NCBI GenBank assembly: GCA_038503035.1
Contig: JAVSML010024578.1
Coordinates: forward strand, 1 to 64,000
Length of the DNA: 64,000 nt
Source: Crocodylus rhombifer
Taxonomy: Eukaryota; Chordata; Crocodylia; Crocodylidae
Direction: 5' to 3'
A model generated the notes under the pieces. It did not search any database, was not told the DNA's origin, and saw nothing but the letters and a program-made list of their open reading frames with translations. Made by a program: the position numbers and the translations under genes. Each line of letters starts with the position of its first letter. Positions within the stretch are counted from its first letter, which is position 1. This document shows positions 57,838 to 64,000 of the stretch, piece by piece.

Positions 57838-57900
57838 GACTTGCAGCCTAGTGGTTTAGAGCCAGGGCCTATGGTTTAAATCCTGCTGTGGCAGGGGGAT
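57838..57900 (+). repeat. Possible tRNA-derived SINE head
   Basis: CAGCCTAGTGGTTTAGAGCC resembles a tRNA A box region, and GGTTTAAATCCTGC resembles a B box (GGTTCRANNCC) 30-odd bases later. No aminoacyl-stem fold supports an intact tRNA. Confidence 0.35.
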
Positions 57901-59738
57901 GCGGTAGTAATCAGGTTCTAGCACCTACCCACCTCAGCTGGGTTGTTTTGGCCAATAGCCTAAAGAAAGTTGCTAACCACTGATACAGGAAGCAGGAGAA
58001 GTAGATTCAAACCCTTCTAGTGCAGGGGAGGGGCTAGAACCTAGGTATGCGCCCCCTTGGGCTAAAACTTGCCTACTTTCCTCCTCCTCCCTCTACTCCC
58101 ATCGTTGTTTTTTGCCTTTCAATTTGAGGACTTGTGGATGTACATTATCATGTACCTGCCTGGCTAGAGCACAGCCCTACTAACCATGCCAAGGCAGCTC
58201 TAATGTAGTTGCGTATGTGCCATCTGGGCATATAAAGTGAAATAGGATCTAGCCCACAGTCAGTACTACTATCCCCAAGCATTTAAAAATCATGAATCAG
58301 GTTCATAAACAGTGAGACTGGCTTACATAGCAAGACATATGTATAGCTGATAAACTTGGGCTTCCTTTTATTTGCCTTCTTGCTATCAACCATTCATGGG
58401 TCACATTTCCCACACTTTCTCCACAGCTGGGAGAGTGAGAAGCTCACTTTGTTTATTTAAAATGACATGCTTTCAGAATCACGTGACTCCAGCAGCTGTC
58501 ACTTTCAGAAGAAAGCAACCCATGCTGTAGCACCCCTGATAAAACGGTGAGAGTTGGCAGGACCGTGAGCCACCGTGTGAATGTGTACATGGGCTACAGC
58601 GTGTGTCGTGATGAGCTGGAGAGGACATTGCTGCGTGGCTTCCGCTCGCATCTGTAACAGATTTCTGTATTTATTTAAGCCTTGCTCACTTGGCCAGCCG
58701 TGCAGTGCACATACCTCCTTCCCAGAAGGGGCTCTGGGGAGAGCACTCAGACAATCTTTTCCCAGCCTGCTTCAGCCCAACACAAACAAGCCAATGCAGA
58801 ATGGGGTAGGGCAGGATCCTTCATTTTCTTACACCCAGTAGTGCCTTTACTTTAACCCAAAAAGGGGGTATTCTGCTTGCTTGCAACGAACACTCAGACC
58901 TGACCTCCACACTGGTTCATTATGGGGGAGGTGATGCACTGATGAATTAATCAGTACCGCTTGACATGTGGATGCTGACATTGATTTAAACCTGGTTTCC
59001 GTTGGCTCAGCTTACATCTCCACAGCCCAGGCAGGATAACTCCAGTTGGCCCAGTTTAACTAAGTCAGCTTAATGGGGCCTTCACTGTTAAAACAGGGTG
59101 ACATTTTGAATAGACTAGCCCTTGAGTCACACCATTGGGTGTGAATGTTATCATGAGGGACAGCTGAAGAATCCAGTCCTCTGAAAGAATCAGGCCCTTT
59201 CCCTAAGGCCACAGTAGGCATTGAAGGAATTTTACAATGGCAGGTTCTGCAGAGCAAAGGGGGAGAAAGCAAAGGGGGAGAAAAGTGTTAAAAGCAATTG
59301 TGAAAGTTAGGTCAGTGGAATAGGTGGCTTAGCCTTGTGACCCTTCTAGCTACTCAGCACTTGCCATGCCTCTCTGTTTTTGCACAGATATGCTTTGTGT
59401 GTGTGTCAGGGGATTTAATGCAGTGGGATACACTTGTGTGTGCAGTGCCGACCGCAGAAATGGTCAGGCCCAGAATAAGTTCTTAAGCCCCCTTCCTATA
59501 TTTACACTGTTCCTGGCTACTTGGTTTAGGATCATGGCTCTGGCTAGTTGGTTTTGCATTTTAAGTCCTAACGTGGTGGGTGGCCATGCAGAAAGAAAGA
59601 TCCGTACCTTTTAGGTGAAAGACATTTGTGATCCATTAAAAAAAACCTGACTGAGTCAGGCTCCACTTCTGAATGCCCAACCCTGAGACAGCTTCCAGTG
59701 TTTCCTACCACAGTGGGCATCTCCAGGTGTGTGTACAA

Positions 59739-59880
59739 TCATAGAGTTGGAAGGGACTGTGAGGGTCATCAGTTCTAACCTTTTTCTCAAATACAGGAAT
59801 GCTATTTCTAAATCACTTCTGACCAATGCTTAGTCAGCCTCTTCCTGAAACCCTCCAGTGAACACCTAAGTTTCTAAGGG
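59739..59880 (-). mobile_element. CR1 LINE 3' end fragment
   Basis: CAATCATAGAGTTGGAAGGGACTGTGAGGGTCATC, then AGCCTCTTCCTGAAACCCTCCAGTG, is the reverse-oriented CR1 tail. Confidence 0.85.
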
Positions 59881-62073
59881 GTCTGTTTTGTGCTGACTTC
59901 ATGTTTGACTAGTGTTTTGCAGTGACTGCCTAACTGTTTGTTTGCAACTGTGCGTGGCATGCCTTGCCTCAGGTGGGCCTCGGGTAGAGCTGAATGAGGT
60001 ATGAACCAAACAGGCATAGGCCAGGCAGGCTTGTAAATGGCAGCCCCTTGCAAATACAGGGTCTCTGCGTATGCATTTGTGCAAGTGTCACTAAGTGCAT
60101 TTGTGAAGAGTTGGGATTTTGTATGGATTCCTTAGTATAACCAAGCCTAACTGTGTGTGTCTGCACATGTGTTTGTGTAGGGGAGTTGTGTTTGTTGTGA
60201 CGTGCTTGCGCAGTGGGTGGGTGTGCTCTGCGTGTGAGTTCAGATTGCCCAGATTGATGCTGAAATTGGAGCTTTCGGCACTATTAATTATGCAGAGAGG
60301 ACAAAGTGGCTGTCAGGGAGCGTGAGCTTCTGGCCTAGTGTGTGGACTTAGAAAAGGAGGAAACCTGCTCTCTGCATGTTACAGACCTGAGATGGGGCAG
60401 GGCACAGCATGTTATGCACCTGAGATGGGCACAGAAAAAGCTTTTCAGTGTGAGAACAATCCTGACCGAGGGGTGGTAGGGTCTGGGGGATGCCTGGGTG
60501 GGACTGGAGTACCTGGGAGACTCCTGTCAGCCTCAAGACCAGGGCCCCATTGCAACCCTGATGTCTCGTCTGTGGCCTCCTAAATCCATGGACATTTTTG
60601 CCTTCTCTTAAGGTTTTAACTCTCAGTCACTCTGAATACCAAGAACACTGCCAAGCTGCTTCTGGGACCAAAGAGCTTCCTCAAAGTTGCCCTGTGGTTC
60701 AGCTTCACACACTGCCCTGGATGTGACAGCTTCAGCTGCTTGGCAAGAGTAGAGAGAACTGACTTTGATTCATCTATCCCGGGCCAGGCTGGGGCAGGCA
60801 CCCCTCTGGGTTTCTGCAGACACTTAGCTCAGCTGCTGGATCCCTCTCCAGCTGCAAAAAAACTCTTCCTTCCTGTCTCTGACAAAAACCGCCATGGCAA
60901 GGCCTCATCCCTGCCTGGTGCCTGTGGAGAGACAGAGGCCCTGGGAGATCCTGAGGCAGGAGCAGGGTAGGGGGTGCACTGAGGGCTGAAGGGGGAGGTA
61001 GAAGGGAGGGGGGTTTATGCGGGGCACGAGGGGGGTTACCAGGGAGAACTGGAAATGAAGGAAGGGAGTTTATAAGGGGAATCAGCTACAGGGAACGGCA
61101 ATGGGAGAGGGGGCTGTATGGGGAAGTTAGCGAGAATGGGTTCGGAGATGAGAACTCCCCTGTGGAAGTGAAGGGGGAAGGGAGAAGGGATTTTATTCTG
61201 GGGGAACTGGGGTGGGGGCTGAATTGTGACTCTCCAGGAGTTTGTCTTCAGAGGCCTCATCCAGCTCCTCCCTCCCCACACATTTCTCCCTGGCCCTTGT
61301 GTTCCTGCCCAGCCATAGTTTGGCTTGGGTTGTCCGACCCACTGGCTCCCACTTTGGCCATGGGGAGCTAGGTTTCCTGCTGCCATCTGTCCCTGGGGTG
61401 AGGGAGAGCATGAGAATGTGGTACCCAGGTAGGGGCAGATGGGTGCGGGGCAGTGGGAGAGATCCGGAGGCATGGCTTGGCAGAGAAAAAGAAGAGGCCT
61501 CTGTGGACATGCCTGAGCTTGCGCTGTTTGGTGCTGACCTGACAGCACCTCAGAGACCCTCTAAAGCATTGCACTAGTCCTCATCCATGCCCCTCCTCCT
61601 GGCAGTGAGAACTCCCCTTCTCTGGCCCTGTACTCAGTCTTGCTTCCGGAGCACAGATAGCTCAGCCCAGCCAGAATTTCCCTTCCTCTTTCCATGGAGC
61701 AGAACAGTCTCTGATTAACTCTTTCCGGGTGTCTATCCCAGCACCCTGCTGGAGGTGGAAGTTGCAGGATGGTGGGGATTTAGCTGCAGTGATACCAGTA
61801 GGGATTATGGTGCCAAAAGCAATCAACACTCCTGCTTCAAGGTATAATCTGATCATTGGCAGGACAGGGATCAGGGCAGAAATTGCTCTGCAACACAGCC
61901 CAGGGGGTTAAGGTCATTCCTTCCTGTGCCGCACTGGATGTTGACAGTGGAAGGAGGCAAGGTGCCAGACTGGAAAGATAATGGCTGTGGTCCAGTGCAG
62001 CAAGTGGTGTAATGCTGGATGAAATAGGCCAGTGATCTGATCAGTGGTCTCACTCATGCCCTTTCTCCCCTAG

Positions 62074-62178
62074 GATCCAGGTGAACGATCTCATCGTGGA
62101 GGTGGATGGCACCAGCTTGGTGGGCGTGACCCAGAGCTTCGCGGCCTCAGTGCTGAGGAACACCAAGGGTAGAGTCCG
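62074..62178 (+). CDS. PPP1R9B: PPP1R9B exon 4 (PDZ domain, second part)
   Basis: Acceptor CTTTCTCCCCTAG, donor GTAGGG, 105 bases, phase 2 in and phase 2 out. It reads [34 protein letters not shown] with two bases of a further Arg codon. An earlier GT (in AAGGGTAGAG) is rejected because the human protein continues GRVRF. The remaining exons (PDZ end, coiled coil) lie right of the window. Confidence 0.96.
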
Positions 62179-63058
62179 GTAGGGGAACAGCTTGTGCCCG
62201 GCTTGCCATGAGCAAAGAAACAGGATGGAGCAGCCAGAGGGGGGATGACTATGCCCCTTAGTGCCCTGCCAGCAGGTGCCCCATGCTAGCGTCTCTCCTG
62301 AGATCATGTTGCTTCCTGCAGGGAGCATATGGGAGGCTGTAGTCCCCAGCCAGGTGAGGGAGGGGAAATATTATGGAGGTGGAGGCCTGGGGCTCTATTT
62401 AAGCCCTTCCTGCAACGTTTCATTCTCAAACAAGCCTTGACAGCCATTAGCAGTGAGTTGGTCACCAGCCTCAGACAGATGTCAGTAATAGGCTTCAAAG
62501 TGAACAAGCCCCCTTGCAGAAAGTGGGAGTGGAGAGGGGGAATGGGTCCCACCACTGAGAGCCGAGCGCTGAGGGGAGCCCACAGGTCTTCTCCAGCCCC
62601 TTCCTGCACCGCGTGGAAATGACTAGAACAGAGACAGGCCCATTGTCTCGGCTTCCTGCAGCTCTGTGGAGCCAGACAAACAGCCTCGCTCTGTGGTCAC
62701 GTTCCAGGTGACTTCACTGCCCTTGGGGAATGGAAGGGAGTCTGGAGTTGTTGCTACTGAAGGCTTTGCTGGAATTGCCCAGGAAGATCTCACACTGCCA
62801 GCTCCAGACTGGCCCTGCTCTCCTCTCTCTCTCTCTTACCATAGGCATTAACAGGAGGCGGGTGATTGTCTGTTCCCAGATGTCGCTTGCTCCTTCCTCA
62901 CAGTGACGGGTGCCACCACCCCGCACACCCCCTACATGAGCTGCTCACAGTTCTGTCCTGCGCTCTGCCCCAGCTGGCAGTGCCTTCCCTGCTCCAGCCC
63001 CAGCTCCACTCCCTCCCTCACTGCAGGGGCCTGTGGAAGCGAGGCTACAGGCAGGGAG
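62179..63058. other. PPP1R9B intron 4, proximal part
   Basis: No further exon found. Confidence 0.4.
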
Positions 63059-63515
63059 CTGCAGCCACCCCAAAATTCACTGTAGCCCCCACAACCCCCC
63101 TCCCAACATTGTTGCTGCCCACCCTGAGCGCATCCTGGCCCAGCATCCCGCCAGGAAGAGCCCAGTGCCGCCCCAGTCCCAGCCTGCAGCCAGCCTCACA
63201 TGCGGATCCAGGGACACGCGTTCCCCCATGTCCTCTCAGGGTGCGTGTAGCACCGGGAGACACCCCTCCCCCCCCGTGCAGCTTAGTCCCGTGCCATGCC
63301 CCAGCTGGGCAGCCCCTGCCCCAGCCCCACTTCCTCCCCCCATAACAAACTTGCCTGCCAGACCCGGCTGCTCTCTACATGGTCAGGCTGTACTCCTGCC
63401 CGTCCACTTGCTGCGCTGCAGCTGTGCATGCACACAGTGTCCTACGTACCCGCTACAACCCTTTTAAGTATCCCTAGGGGTCTGCGTACCCCTGGTTGAC
63501 AAGTACTGTCCTAGA
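63059..63515. repeat. GC-rich dispersed repeat, second locus, with hAT-like end
   Basis: GCAGCCACCCCAAAATTCACTG and the following CCCCCCTCCCA match the centre of the 15691-16460 block, and CCAGCCCCACTTCCTCCCC near 63319 matches 16355. The right end, read on the minus strand, is CAACCAGGGGTACGCAGACCCCTAGG, typical of hAT-type ends. So the family is probably a non-autonomous hAT element. Confidence 0.55.
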
Positions 63516-63605
63516 CCAATGCAAACACAGCTTTGCCAGTATAACCACGTCACAACTGGGAGCTCTTTGCTGGAGAAGGATGCTGCCTTCTCTCTACCTG
63601 TAGAT

Positions 63606-63872
63606 CAATGATGCTCAACCTTTTTGCCCAGAGGGCTAGATGGGCAGTGCCTAGTGCATCCATGGGCCATATCCAGCTGGCAGTCCTGATCCAGAGCCTG
63701 GGGTGGGCGTGGAGGGAAGGGAGCATGGCCTGGCTCCCACCTGTCATGTGAAGCTTGGAAATTTGGCAGTGGTGTTAATTATCACTGCTCTCCAGCCACC
63801 AAATTTACTGACTCATGAGGAGCCCCATGGTCAGATGCCATGGCTCTGCAAGCCAGAGGTTGAGCATCCTTG
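63606..63872. mobile_element. hAT-like MITE (267 bp)
   Basis: CAATGATGCTCAACCTTTTTGCC at the left and the reverse complement of CAAGGATGCTCAACCTCTGG at the right form terminal inverted repeats. The flanks CTGTAGAT (63598-63605) and CTGTACAG (63873-63880) agree at 6 of 8 bases. No ORF. Confidence 0.65.
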
Positions 63873-64000
63873 CTGTACAGTACAGCCAAGATTTCATTCC
63901 CCTTCCTATGTGGAAACAGCAATAGTGACCTATGGTCATGTATTGCTGTATAACTCATCACGCCAGAAGGGGACGGGAGCTGAGCTGTCCCCAATTGGTA

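Larger units (their letters stand above)
56504..62073. other. PPP1R9B intron 3
   Basis: 5.6 kb without further exons. It contains a tRNA-SINE-like phrase at 57838-57900 and a CR1 end at 59739-59880. A small tandem duplication of AAAGCAAAGGGGGAG lies at about 59254-59285. Confidence 0.5.

Noticed and set aside
57838..57900. tRNA gene
   Set aside because: A- and B-box-like words are present, but no paired acceptor or anticodon stems could be drawn.
1..64000. CRISPR array, bacterial operon or viral provirus
   Set aside because: No regularly spaced direct repeats with unique spacers, no ribosome-binding-site-led gene runs, and no LTR pair with gag/pol-like frames were seen; the content is vertebrate genomic.

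Overview
This is nuclear DNA of a vertebrate, most likely a sauropsid and probably a crocodilian. The genes are split by GT-AG introns. CR1 LINE copies are the dominant interspersed repeat. There are hAT-like miniature transposons, CA/GT microsatellites and old MIR-like SINE pieces, and one repeat carries a U2 snRNA-derived head, a SINE type I recall being described from crocodilians. No L1 or Alu is seen. Turtle is the main alternative.

The left third (about 8.4-18.75 kb, minus strand) holds SGCA (alpha-sarcoglycan). Eight coding exons were rebuilt from reading frame, splice sites and matching intron phases: exon 1 with the signal peptide start (18709-18748, with a GC donor), exon 2 (17663-17797), exon 3 (14994-15154), exon 4 (14141-14213), exon 5 (13547-13745), exon 6 (12982-13144), exon 7 with the transmembrane helix (9015-9223) and a 27-base micro-exon 8 (8391-8417). 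The last coding exon was not found and probably lies left of the window. Between it and exon 8, on the opposite strand, lie a linker-histone gene like HILS1/H1-9 (3913-4479) and the 3' end of a second one (1-180). Human HILS1 sits antisense in SGCA intron 8, so the nesting is conserved, but here there are two copies. A 2.75-kb CR1 with an uninterrupted 885-codon frame but an altered reverse transcriptase active site lies in the same intron (4871-7620).

The middle (18.75-32.5 kb) is the intergenic space between SGCA and its divergent neighbour. It carries repeats, one arm of a 0.33-kb inverted duplication whose other arm is in SGCA intron 6, and one orphan exon-like stretch (21760-21898, minus).

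The right half (32.5 kb to the end, plus strand) is PPP1R9B (spinophilin/neurabin-2): a 464-codon exon 1 (32502-33893), a 19.5-kb intron 1, exon 2 (53353-53485), exon 3 (56383-56503) and exon 4 (62074-62178). The gene runs off the right edge inside the PDZ region. Its introns hold CR1 copies, hAT-like MITEs, microsatellites and an 80-96-base minisatellite. The order SGCA / PPP1R9B, transcribed divergently, matches human 17q21.33. All gene calls rest on protein similarity recalled from memory and on splice signals read by eye; no search was run.
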